The notes under the pieces were generated by a model. The model ran no database searches, was not told the origin of the DNA, and saw only the letters and a list, made by a program, of their open reading frames with translations. DNA of 64,000 bases from Altererythrobacter ishigakiensis (GTDB lineage: Bacteria > Pseudomonadota > Alphaproteobacteria > Sphingomonadales > Sphingomonadaceae): the NCBI RefSeq assembly GCF_001663155.1, contig NZ_CP015963.1:2318001-2382000 (forward strand), read 5' to 3'. Below are positions 25,105 to 33,302 of this stretch, piece after piece (within the stretch, counting starts at the first letter, position 1; each line of letters starts with the position of its first letter). The translations under genes and the position numbers were made by a program.

Positions 25105-26673
25105 ATGACAAGCATTTCTAAATCAAGGGGCAAGACCATGAAACGTCGCCTGACTACAAAACTGCTGCTTGCCAGCCTGGCCATCGCGCCGCTCGCTGCA
25201 GCACCGATGACGACGACTGCAACAGCGCAGAACGTGTCGACACCGGCAGAGGATATCGTGATTTCGATTGGCCGCGGCCAACTGATCTCTATCCCCGGAC
25301 AAATGTCGGACGTGTTTATCGCCAATGACAATATTGCTGATGTGCAGGTCAAATCTCAGCGCCAGCTCTACGTGTTTGGCAAGGCAGGTGGCGAAACCAC
25401 CATCTATGCCAGCAATGCGCGCGGCGATGTAATCTGGTCAGCCAACATTCGTGTCGGCTCTAACATTGAGAGTGTCGATCAGATGCTGGCCTTGGCTATG
25501 CCCAACGCGAAGGTAAGCGTCGCAACGATGGGTTCAAACACTCTTCTGTTGACCGGCACTGTCGGCTCGCCTGAGGACGTGTCTGAGGTAGAGCGCCTCG
25601 TTCAGGCCTTCGTTGGCGACGAGATGAACGTAATCAGCCGCATGCGCATGGCAACGCCGCTGCAGGTGAACCTGCGCGTTCGCTTTGCGGAAGTTAGCCG
25701 CTCGCTGGTTCGCACTATCGGCGGCAACCTGAATACTTACGACGGAACTAGTGGCTTTCGCTTTGGTGTAGCGACTGGTCGTGAAGCATTTCTCCCGCAA
25801 TGGACTGTCAACGGCGGTGTATTCACCGGCGGAACCGAGGCTGCAGAAGGTTCATCACTTGTCACACAAAATGCACCGGGCACGACAATCTCCGGCTTCG
25901 ACAAGTTCCTTGGACTTGATTTGGCCAGCGCGCTTGATTTGGCTGAAACAGATGGTCTTGTTACCACGCTTTCAGAGCCAAACCTCACAGCTCTGTCAGG
26001 CGAAACAGCTGAATTTCTGGCCGGGGGCGAGTTTCCGATCCCGACCAGTCAAGGCCTCGGATCGACTTCGATCGAATATCGTAAATTTGGCGTAAGCCTG
26101 GCGTACACGCCAACGGTCCTGTCAAATGGTCGTATTTCAATGCGTGTTCGCCCGGAAGTGTCGGAACTTTCCTCGCAAGGCGCAGTGACGATCAACGGAT
26201 TCCAGATCCCCGCTCTGACCACACGTCGTGCGGAAACAACGATCGAGCTGGGATCAGGCCAAAGCTTCATGATTGCTGGTCTGATGAACAACAACGCGCA
26301 GACCACAATCGACAAGGCCCCTGGCCTCGGTGACATGCCGATTATCGGCAACCTATTCCGGTCGCGCTCTTTCCGTAAGGGCGAGACGGAGCTGGTGATC
26401 GTGGTCACGCCATATCTGGTGAAACCAGTAAATGATCGTGACATCCGTCTGCCCACCGATGGCTTCAACGCAGCCACCGAACTTCAGCAATTGTTCGGGT
26501 ATCGCAACAATGCCGGAAACGGCGGCGAACGCCCCAACCCACAGCCCGGCAATGGCGATGGCACACCAAGCGTTGGTGGCGTCACTCCGGATGCAGTCGC
26601 TCCGCGCCGTGCGGGTGATGACAACAATAAGGATCGCAACGCTGCCGTCGCGACTCCTGGTTTCAACCTCTAA
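25105..26673 (+). CDS. cpaC: Tad pilus outer-membrane secretin CpaC/RcpA
   Basis: A 522-aa secretin. It has a signal peptide (ending about TATAQ), an N-terminal pilus domain (VISIGRGQLISIPG, then FIANDNIADVQVKSQRQLYV), a BON-like part, and a C-terminal secretin domain from about residue 210 to 430, with LSEPNLTALSGETAEFLAGG, GVSLAYTPTVL and MIAGLMNNN. It forms the outer-membrane ring. The C-terminal tail is Asn/Pro/Gly-rich. Start is the ATG at 25105; an ATG at 25138 (MKRRLTTK, with AAGGGGC upstream) would fit the signal peptide better and is a real alternative. Confidence 0.93.
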   Translation: MTSISKSRGKTMKRRLTTKLLLASLAIAPLAAAPMTTTATAQNVSTPAEDIVISIGRGQLISIPGQMSDVFIANDNIADVQVKSQRQLYVFGKAGGETTIYASNARGDVIWSANIRVGSNIESVDQMLALAMPNAKVSVATMGSNTLLLTGTVGSPEDVSEVERLVQAFVGDEMNVISRMRMATPLQVNLRVRFAEVSRSLVRTIGGNLNTYDGTSGFRFGVATGREAFLPQWTVNGGVFTGGTEAAEGSSLVTQNAPGTTISGFDKFLGLDLASALDLAETDGLVTTLSEPNLTALSGETAEFLAGGEFPIPTSQGLGSTSIEYRKFGVSLAYTPTVLSNGRISMRVRPEVSELSSQGAVTINGFQIPALTTRRAETTIELGSGQSFMIAGLMNNNAQTTIDKAPGLGDMPIIGNLFRSRSFRKGETELVIVVTPYLVKPVNDRDIRLPTDGFNAATELQQLFGYRNNAGNGGERPNPQPGNGDGTPSVGGVTPDAVAPRRAGDDNNKDRNAAVATPGFNL

Positions 26674-26691
26674 TCGGAAAAGGTGAGAACA

Positions 26692-27339
26692 ATGCCCTTT
26701 GCAAAACACAGCAAGCTGGCGGGTGCCCTCGCCCTTTCGCTTGGTCTCGCTCTTGGAGCGTGCGGCGGAATGCCAACCAACAAGAGCCTCTACAGCGTCA
26801 AGCAGCCGGTTGTAGAACGTTCGAACTATACGTTCGACGTGCAATCGAGCCAAAGCGGGCTCAGCATTTCAGATCAGCAACGCCTTGACGGCTGGTTCGA
26901 AGCTATCGAGCTTGGCTACGGTGATCGCGTTTCGCTCGACGATCCGCTTGCCAGCAAGGCCGTACGGGATTCCGTGAGCCAGTTGGCTGCGCGGCATGGC
27001 GTACTACTCTCTGACGGAGCTCCCGTTACAGCAGGCGCCTCTCAACCAGGTTATGCTCGTGTGGTCGTGACGCGCTCTACGGCAAATGTGCCTGGCTGCC
27101 CCGATTGGTCGGCAAGCTCGGACATGAACTACAACAACGCGACCAGCCCCAATTATGGCTGTGCAACCAACAGCAATCTGGCCGCGATGGTCGCTAACCC
27201 TGAGGACCTGCTTGAAGGTCAGAAGGGCACAGGCGAAACCGTGATCATGAGCTCGAGCAAAGCCATTAATGCTTTCCGCGACCAAGTCCCTACAGGAACG
27301 CAGGGTCTCGCTGAAGGTCAAACCGGAGGAGATAACTAA
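26692..27339 (+). CDS. cpaD: Tad pilus assembly lipoprotein CpaD
   Basis: A 215-aa protein. A signal peptide ends in a lipobox-like LGLALGAC (cysteine about residue 24), followed by GGMPTNKSLYSVKQPVVERS and the CpaD core with VVTRSTANVPGCPDWSASSD and SPNYGCATNSNLAAMVANPE, which is diagnostic. It is the outer-membrane partner of CpaC. I prefer the ATG at 26692 to the GTG at 26683. Confidence 0.92.
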   Translation: MPFAKHSKLAGALALSLGLALGACGGMPTNKSLYSVKQPVVERSNYTFDVQSSQSGLSISDQQRLDGWFEAIELGYGDRVSLDDPLASKAVRDSVSQLAARHGVLLSDGAPVTAGASQPGYARVVVTRSTANVPGCPDWSASSDMNYNNATSPNYGCATNSNLAAMVANPEDLLEGQKGTGETVIMSSSKAINAFRDQVPTGTQGLAEGQTGGDN

Positions 27340-27342
27340 GCC

Positions 27343-28629
27343 ATGAATGCGCCTTGGAAATCCGGGATGCCCGGAAATCGTGATCCGTTCGCTGCCTATA
27401 TTTGCGACGATGCCGCGCTGGACGTTCTTCGTCCGGTCGTAATCGAGCTCGGCTGGCAGCCGGAGAAATGCAACAAGGGTGGTCTGCGCAACGCGATTCA
27501 GTCGCTGAGCGTCAGCGCCAGCCCGAACATCCTGCTGGTAGATCTGTCAGAGAGCGGTGATCCGCTCAACGACATCAACGCCCTGGCAGAAGTGTGTGAG
27601 CCCGGTACAGTAGTTATCGCTATCGGACAGGTGAATGATGTTCGCCTTTACCGCGACCTCCTGGCCAGTGGTATTCATGACTATCTGCTGAAGCCACTAT
27701 CCGCCGGCCAGCTGCGTGATGCTCTGAACCAGGCTCAAGCCGTGTTCACGGCACCGCGCAATCAGGACGGCGAAGTGGTGAAACATCACATCTCGACGGC
27801 CATCATCGGCACACGTGGCGGTGTTGGTGCATCGACGCTTGCCACATCTTTGGCATATCTGTTCAGCGAAGAGCACAAGTCACCGACTGCACTGCTTGAC
27901 CTGGATGTGCACTTCGGAACTGACGCTCTTGCTTTGGATCTGGAGCCGGGCCGCGGTCTGACGGATGCGATCGACAACCCAAGCCGTATCGACGGCCTGT
28001 TCATCGAACGCGCTATGATCCGTGCCAATGACAATCTGTCGATCCTGTCGGCAGAGGCGCCCATCAACCAGCCGTTGATGACTGACGGCGCTGCCTTCGT
28101 GCAGCTCGAGGAAGAATTCCGTCAGGCATTCGAAATGACCGTTGTTGACCTGCCGCGCAACATGCTGATCAATTTCCCGCATGTTCTCTCGGACGTCAAT
28201 CTGGTTCTGCTGGTAAGCGATCTGACGCTGGCTTCGGCTCGCGACACTATTCGCTTGCAGTCCTGGCTAAAAACCAATGCTGCGCATGCACACACAATGG
28301 TTGTGGCCAACAAGGTCCAATCAGGTGTGGCTGAGATCAGCAAAGCCGACTTTGAAGCCTCAATTGAGCGCAAGTTGGATTACGTGATCCCGTATGACGC
28401 GAAAGCTGCAGCAAACGCTGCGAAATTGGGTCAGCCATTCGTCCAGGCAAATCGTTCAAGCAAGGCATCGGCTGTCATCAAGCAGGTTGCCGAGCGCGTA
28501 ATGGGAGCAAGCGACGAAAACTTCAGCACCGATGACTCAGGCAAGAAATCGCTCTTGGGCGGGTTCGATCTGAAATCGCTGTTGGCGAAGAAAGACAAGT
28601 CGCAACCTGAAGAAGCACCGGCTGAGTAA
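27343..28629 (+). CDS. cpaE: Tad pilus localisation ATPase CpaE/TadZ
   Basis: A 428-aa cytoplasmic protein. The N-terminal ~135 residues form a receiver-like domain (NILLVDLSE, then DYLLKPLSAGQLRDAL). A ParA/MinD-type ATPase follows, with the degenerate Walker A GTRGGVGASTLATS at about residues 156-169, in which the usual lysine is replaced by Ala as in other TadZ proteins. TadZ places the Tad machinery at a cell pole. It starts four bases after cpaD with GGAGGAG. In related operons cpaF follows directly; here it does not. Confidence 0.92.
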   Translation: MNAPWKSGMPGNRDPFAAYICDDAALDVLRPVVIELGWQPEKCNKGGLRNAIQSLSVSASPNILLVDLSESGDPLNDINALAEVCEPGTVVIAIGQVNDVRLYRDLLASGIHDYLLKPLSAGQLRDALNQAQAVFTAPRNQDGEVVKHHISTAIIGTRGGVGASTLATSLAYLFSEEHKSPTALLDLDVHFGTDALALDLEPGRGLTDAIDNPSRIDGLFIERAMIRANDNLSILSAEAPINQPLMTDGAAFVQLEEEFRQAFEMTVVDLPRNMLINFPHVLSDVNLVLLVSDLTLASARDTIRLQSWLKTNAAHAHTMVVANKVQSGVAEISKADFEASIERKLDYVIPYDAKAAANAAKLGQPFVQANRSSKASAVIKQVAERVMGASDENFSTDDSGKKSLLGGFDLKSLLAKKDKSQPEEAPAE

Positions 28630-28641
28630 TCGGAGGATAGC

Positions 28642-28676
28642 TCGGGCAGCAAGATCTTCACCGGTTGGCTGCCCGA
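28642..28676 (+). promoter_or_regulatory. Perfect 9-bp hairpin between cpaE and tadB
   Basis: TCGGGCAGC (28642-28650) pairs with GCTGCCCGA (28668-28676) across 17 bases. It sits in the 91-bp gap where cpaF would be expected. There is no T-run. Confidence 0.55.
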
Positions 28677-28720
28677 ATTCTCCCACAATTGTTTGATTTA
28701 AGGAAAGGCGGGACAATCGC

Positions 28721-29692
28721 ATGGGAATTCTACAAACCCTGTTGCTGGTTGGCTTCATAATGGCGCTGCTGTTTGGCGGTTACGTAGCCTTTGCGGGCCC
28801 ATCGGTCGGAAAAGCTGCCAATCGCCGCTTGCAGGCGGTGCGTTATCGGCACTCAGAAAGCACAGATGCGAAAGTTGAGTCACAGCTGAAGAAGGCCATC
28901 GCTGCGCGAAAGCCTAAGCTGCACAAGGTTGCAGGCTCAACATCGCGCCTTGATGCCTTGGCTATCAGACTTGATCGAACTGGCAAGAACTGGACGCTGT
29001 CCCAGTACATCTACGCATCGATTGGCATCGCCCTGTTTGTTGCTGTTGTAATATACCTTCGCAGTGGTGCGCTTTTGCTCTCTTTGGGGGTTGGTGTGCT
29101 GATCGGCGCTGGTCTTCCGCACCTTGTCGTTAACTGGGCCATCAATAAACGTACAAATCAGTTCAATGAGAAATTCCCGGATGGCATCGAGTTGCTGGTC
29201 CGCGGTCTGCGTTCTGGTCTACCGGTGACAGAAACCCTTGCTGTTGTGGCTCAAGAAGTACCAGGACCGGTTGGGGAAGAATTCAAAGGTATCGTCGAGC
29301 GGATCAAGATCGGTAAAACGATGGAGGATTCGCTTCAGGAAACCGCTGATCGCCTGGGGATTCCTGAGTTCAACTTCTTTTGTATCACTCTGGCCATCCA
29401 ACGCGAAACGGGCGGCAACCTGGCAGAAACGCTCTCGAACCTGGCAGATGTGCTGCGCAAACGCTCGCAGATGAAACTGAAAATCCGCGCGATGAGCTCG
29501 GAATCGAAAGCATCGGCCTATATCGTCGGCTCACTTCCTTTCATCGTTTTCATCATGGTGTGGATGGTCAACCCAGAATATCTGGGCGGCTTCTTCACCG
29601 ACGATCGCCTGATCGTAGCTGGGCTTGGCGGTATGGTCTGGATGTCGATCGGCGCATTCATCATGGCCAAAATGGTCAGCTTCGAGATCTAA
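28721..29692 (+). CDS. tadB: Tad pilus inner-membrane platform protein TadB
   Basis: A 323-aa T2SSF-family protein. There are N-terminal and central membrane spans, a cytoplasmic F domain (PDGIELLVRGLRSGLPVTET, then PVGEEFKGIVERIKIGKTME and ETGGNLAETLSNLADVLRKR), and C-terminal spans. It interacts with TadC and the TadA/CpaF ATPase. GGAAAGGCGGG precedes the ATG. Confidence 0.93.
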   Translation: MGILQTLLLVGFIMALLFGGYVAFAGPSVGKAANRRLQAVRYRHSESTDAKVESQLKKAIAARKPKLHKVAGSTSRLDALAIRLDRTGKNWTLSQYIYASIGIALFVAVVIYLRSGALLLSLGVGVLIGAGLPHLVVNWAINKRTNQFNEKFPDGIELLVRGLRSGLPVTETLAVVAQEVPGPVGEEFKGIVERIKIGKTMEDSLQETADRLGIPEFNFFCITLAIQRETGGNLAETLSNLADVLRKRSQMKLKIRAMSSESKASAYIVGSLPFIVFIMVWMVNPEYLGGFFTDDRLIVAGLGGMVWMSIGAFIMAKMVSFEI

Positions 29693-29710
29693 TCAGGGGA
29701 AACGGAAACC

Positions 29711-30706
29711 ATGCTTAACCAACCATCCGGCCCCACACTTCTCGGCTTCGATGTCATCATCGTCGGCTCGATCCTTGCCGGGATTGCAGCGCTGGCAGTC
29801 GTGTTCGCGATCTATAACGCCGTCACCATTAAGGACCCGATGGCCGGGCGCGTGAAGGCGTTGAATAGTCGCCGTGACGAGTTGAAAGCCGGCATAATCA
29901 CTCAAAGTGCGAAGAAGCGAACCAGCCTTGTTCGCAAGACCGACAAGACTGACAAAGTCAAACAACGGCTGGAGGGCATGAAGGTCCTGCAGCAAAGCCA
30001 GATCGAAGAGATCCAGCAGAAGCTGGCGCACGCCGGCATTCGTAACAAGGAACTTGCGGTCTATGTTATCGGTGCACGCGCAATCCTGCCGATTATTCTG
30101 GGCATTACCGCGTTTGTCCTGCTCTATGTGGTGCAGATATATCCCGATTGGGAAATGAAGCGCGTGGCGGCTCTCGGCGCTGCTGTGTTCCTGGGCTACA
30201 AGGGACCTGAGCTTTACATCGGCAATATGGCCAAGAAGCGCACGAATGAGATCCGCAAGGGTCTGCCCGATGCACTGGACCTGCTGGTAATCTGCGCCGA
30301 AGCGGGCCTGACTGTTGATGCTGCGTTCAACCGCGTGGCAAAGGAGCTGGGTAGGGCCTACCCCGAACTCGGCGATGAGTTCGCTCTTACCGCTATCGAG
30401 TTGTCTTTCCTTAGCGAACGCAGAATGGCGTTCAATAACCTCGCTTATAGGGTCGACCTGGAACAGGTACGCGGCGTTGTAACAACGATGGTGCAAACCG
30501 AGCGCTATGGTACGCCGCTTGCCTCAGCCTTGCGTGTACTGTCTGCAGAGTTCCGCAATGAACGCATGATGCGCGCAGAGGAGAAAGCAGCGCGCCTGCC
30601 TGCCATCATGACAATTCCGCTGATCTGCTTCATTCTGCCTGTGCTGTTCATCGTGATCCTTGGGCCGGCAGCCTGTTCAATCAGCGACGCACTGCTCACA
30701 GATTAA
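29711..30706 (+). CDS. tadC: Tad pilus inner-membrane platform protein TadC
   Basis: A 331-aa T2SSF-family protein with membrane spans near the N-terminus (FDVIIVGSILAGIAALAVVF), in the middle and at the C-terminus. The central F domain reads KGLPDALDLLVICAEAGLTV, then MVQTERYGTPLASALRVLSAEF. It starts 18 bases after tadB with GGGGAAACGGAAA and is the last Tad gene here. Confidence 0.93.
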   Translation: MLNQPSGPTLLGFDVIIVGSILAGIAALAVVFAIYNAVTIKDPMAGRVKALNSRRDELKAGIITQSAKKRTSLVRKTDKTDKVKQRLEGMKVLQQSQIEEIQQKLAHAGIRNKELAVYVIGARAILPIILGITAFVLLYVVQIYPDWEMKRVAALGAAVFLGYKGPELYIGNMAKKRTNEIRKGLPDALDLLVICAEAGLTVDAAFNRVAKELGRAYPELGDEFALTAIELSFLSERRMAFNNLAYRVDLEQVRGVVTTMVQTERYGTPLASALRVLSAEFRNERMMRAEEKAARLPAIMTIPLICFILPVLFIVILGPAACSISDALLTD

Positions 30707-30724
30707 GAAGTTTGGAAGAGATTT

Positions 30725-30767
30725 GAGCACGGGTGTTGCGGCAATTGGTGCCACATCATCCGTGCTC
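30725..30767. terminator. Hairpin between the convergent tadC and marR genes
   Basis: GAGCACGG (30725-30732) and CCGTGCTC (30760-30767) form a perfect 8-bp stem with a smaller internal hairpin (GGCA/TGCC). Only a loose T-rich stretch follows, so it is probably a weak bidirectional terminator for the Tad operon and marR. Confidence 0.5.
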
Positions 30768-31273
30768 TAATCCTTTGTCTTCTCCGCAAGTTCCGCCGCC
30801 CGCCCGCGAATTCGTGTAAGCAGGGAACGGAATTGCCGTTGCTCGGCTGCATCGAAATCGGAAAACAGGTCGCGTTCGGTAGCAAGCGCCAGCGGCATCA
30901 CTTCCTCGTGAATCGCCCAGCCCTCACCCGTCAGCTGCAGGAAATGCGAACGCCCGTCATCCTTGTTTGGTGCGCGAGCGATCAGGCCGCGATCCTCTAG
31001 AACTTTGCATGCGCGATTCACGGCAACCTTGTCCATCAGCGTCGCTTCCGTGAGCGATCTTTGGGTCAAGGCGGCACCGCGCGCCTGGGCGTCACCCAAT
31101 ACTGCTATCACGCGCCATTCCGGAATTTTGAGCGCGAAACGTTTGTGATAACGTTCCGCGATCAAACTGCTAACCGCGTTTGAGGCAATTGAAAGCTGGT
31201 AAGGTAAAAAGCTTTCCAACTGCCCTGTCGGCAGCTCATCATCAAGGTGTTCAGCCATCAGGTCAGTCATCAT
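30767..31273 (-). CDS. MarR-family transcriptional regulator
   Basis: A 168-aa winged-helix regulator. The DNA-binding part is LTQRSLTEATLMDKVAVNRA-CKVLEDRGLI, then the wing RAPNKDDGRSHFLQLTGEG. N- and C-terminal helices give dimerisation. It follows the acyl-CoA gene group on the same strand, and a palindrome lies 17 bp before the start (31290-31311), so it may control itself and perhaps that group. No good Shine-Dalgarno is seen; the ATGs at 31273 and 31270 are equally possible starts. Confidence 0.9.
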   Translation of the reverse strand: MMTDLMAEHLDDELPTGQLESFLPYQLSIASNAVSSLIAERYHKRFALKIPEWRVIAVLGDAQARGAALTQRSLTEATLMDKVAVNRACKVLEDRGLIARAPNKDDGRSHFLQLTGEGWAIHEEVMPLALATERDLFSDFDAAEQRQFRSLLTRIRGRAAELAEKTKD

Positions 31274-31289
31274 TGCTTGCTGTCATCAC

Positions 31290-31311
31290 TATGGTTTCTC
31301 ATGAAACGATA
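31290..31311. promoter_or_regulatory. Candidate MarR operator
   Basis: TATGGTTTC-TCAT-GAAACGATA is a 9-bp inverted repeat with one mismatch and a 4-bp spacer, 17 bp upstream of the marR start. Size and symmetry are typical of MarR sites. Confidence 0.55.
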
Positions 31312-31352
31312 GCTGGATGCAAGACCCGCGCGAGCGGGCAACCGAAGTTTCT

Positions 31353-32225
31353 TCAACGATACTCCACCTTATCCCACCAGGGATAAAAATCCGGCATGTC
31401 TTCGCTGACTTTCGCAGGATAACGCGGCGCGCGCTTTTCAAGGAAGCTGGCAATACCCTCCTTGGCATCCGCACCGCGGGACAGGCGATAGATGGCTCGG
31501 CTATCGATCCTGTGCGCATCCATAGGATGATCACCACTTGGCAAACGCCACATCATTGCGCGTGTCATCGCGACTGAAACAGCCGAAGTGTTATCTGCAA
31601 TTTCGCGCGCCAGCCCTTGTGCTGCGTCCATTAATTCATTTTGCGAATGAATAGACCGAATCAATCCGCCATTATGCGCCTCAGCCGCATCAAAAACGCG
31701 CCCGGTGTAGCACCACTCCAGCGCCTGACTGATACCGACGATCTTCGGCAGGAACCAGCTGGAGCACGCTTCAGGCACAATTCCGCGCCGCGCAAACACG
31801 AACCCGTATCGTGCATTGTCACTGGCGAGCCGGATATCCATCGCCAGCTGCATGGTGGCGCCAACGCCCACTGCAACACCGTTACACGCCGAGATTAGGG
31901 GCTTCTTGCTTTCAAACAAGCGCAGTGTCAGCAGCCCGCCGCCATCACGCACTTTGGGATCCGAAAGATCCTCAACTTCCGACGGATCGGAGAACACGTG
32001 CCCTCCGCCTTCCGGTGTCAGATCGGCGCCAGCGCAAAACGCGCGATCACCGCTACCTGTAAAGATCACCGCGCGCACGCTGTCGTCGGCATCGATGTCG
32101 TCCATCGCGGCCATGATCTCTTCGCCCATGATGCGCGTGTAGGCGTTCATCTTTTCCGGGCGGTTGAGCGTGATTGTGGCGACGCCATCAGCCTTGTCGA
32201 CCAGTATCTGTGTGTAGTCCGTCAT
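31353..32225 (-). CDS. Enoyl-CoA hydratase/isomerase (crotonase) family protein
   Basis: A 290-aa crotonase-fold enzyme acting on acyl-CoA thioesters. The oxyanion-hole segments are VIFTGSGDRAFCAGADL and SACNGVAVGVGATMQLAMDI; the catalytic-Glu region is RRGIVPEACSSWFLPKIVG. A C-terminal helix (WWDKVEYR) ends it. It most likely hydrates an enoyl-CoA; position in a gene set with an SDR dehydrogenase and a thiolase supports fatty acid or branched-chain breakdown. An untranslated 264-bp gap separates it from the SDR gene. Confidence 0.9.
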   Translation of the reverse strand: MTDYTQILVDKADGVATITLNRPEKMNAYTRIMGEEIMAAMDDIDADDSVRAVIFTGSGDRAFCAGADLTPEGGGHVFSDPSEVEDLSDPKVRDGGGLLTLRLFESKKPLISACNGVAVGVGATMQLAMDIRLASDNARYGFVFARRGIVPEACSSWFLPKIVGISQALEWCYTGRVFDAAEAHNGGLIRSIHSQNELMDAAQGLAREIADNTSAVSVAMTRAMMWRLPSGDHPMDAHRIDSRAIYRLSRGADAKEGIASFLEKRAPRYPAKVSEDMPDFYPWWDKVEYR

Positions 32226-32489
32226 GAGTCTGTCTCTCCGTCAAATCCTACAGCATGGAACACTGTCCTGCGGCAAGAAAACCCCGCCAGCGTTCTGCCG
32301 TCTTCTGATGCTAGACAATGGAAGGTTTGGTCGCGCAATGTCACGAGCAAAAGCGATAGGGGAACTAAACTGAAGCAAGCATGATCGATTGTCCGCTATC
32401 GATCCGGGTTCAGACAATCCATAACAAATCACCGCCCGCACCACGGTGGGCACGGACGGCGATAATTTTTCAGAATTCTGCGGTGATGC
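32226..32489. other. 264-bp gap between crotonase and SDR genes
   Basis: No gene seen. Near 32436-32463 an imperfect GC-rich inverted repeat (CCGCCCGCACCAC with GTGGGCACGGACGG) lies after the SDR stop and may terminate the SDR transcript; the T content after it on the minus strand is modest. Confidence 0.4.
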
Positions 32490-33275
32490 TTAGCGCGGAG
32501 CCATACGGATCGCGCCGTCGAGGCGCACGTCTTCACCGTTGAAATAGCCGGTTTCGATCATGCACATCGCCAGCTTGGCATACTCCTCAGGCTGACCCAG
32601 TCGCTTGGGGAACGGAACGCTGGCAGCAAGCGCGTCCTTCACATTCTGAGGTGCAGCCTGCAGCAGCGGCGTGTCGAAGATGCCCGGAAGGATCGTGTTT
32701 ACACGAATGCCTTCATTCATCAGGTCGCGGGCAATCGGCAAAGTCATACCGACAACACCACCCTTTGATGCCGAATAGGCCGCCTGACCGATCTGTCCGT
32801 CTTCAGCGGCCACAGATGCGGTGTTCACAATCGCACCGCGATCACCGTTCTCGCTGAGCGGATCCAGCGTGAGCATGCCAGCAGCCGACTTTGCGATGCA
32901 GCGGAAAGTGCCGATCAGGTTTACCTGGATCACAAAATCGAAAGCCGAGATCGGGAAATGCTTGATGCTACCGTCTTCCTTGCTGCGGCTGGCGGTCTTG
33001 ATCGCATTGCCGATGCCCGCGCAGTTCACCAGGATACGTTCCTGCCCGTGCGCTTCGCGCGCCTTGGCAAAGCCTGCGTCCACATCATCATCGCTGGTCA
33101 CATTGACCTTGCAGAACACGCCGCCAATTTCGGCGGCCATGGCCTCGCCCTTCTCTTCATTCATGTCGAAGATCGCGACCTTGGCACCCTTCGCGGCCAA
33201 TGCGCGAGCCGTCGCTGCGCCCAGTCCAGACGCACCGCCAGTTACGACTGCAGGGGTATTTGCACTGACTTTCAT
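32490..33275 (-). CDS. SDR-type 3-hydroxyacyl-CoA dehydrogenase-like protein
   Basis: A 261-aa short-chain dehydrogenase resembling type II 3-hydroxyacyl-CoA dehydrogenase (HSD17B10 group). The cofactor motif is TGGASGLGAATARALAAKG, the acidic end of beta-2 is IFDMNEEKGE (NAD preference), the active site is NTASVAAEDGQIGQAAYSAS with Lys next, and PGIFDTPLL follows. It probably oxidises 3-hydroxyacyl-CoA between the hydratase and thiolase encoded next to it. It lies 27 bp after the thiolase gene. Confidence 0.9.
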   Translation of the reverse strand: MKVSANTPAVVTGGASGLGAATARALAAKGAKVAIFDMNEEKGEAMAAEIGGVFCKVNVTSDDDVDAGFAKAREAHGQERILVNCAGIGNAIKTASRSKEDGSIKHFPISAFDFVIQVNLIGTFRCIAKSAAGMLTLDPLSENGDRGAIVNTASVAAEDGQIGQAAYSASKGGVVGMTLPIARDLMNEGIRVNTILPGIFDTPLLQAAPQNVKDALAASVPFPKRLGQPEEYAKLAMCMIETGYFNGEDVRLDGAIRMAPR

Positions 33276-33302
33276 CAGAAATTCCTCTCAAATATTAGGG
33301 GG

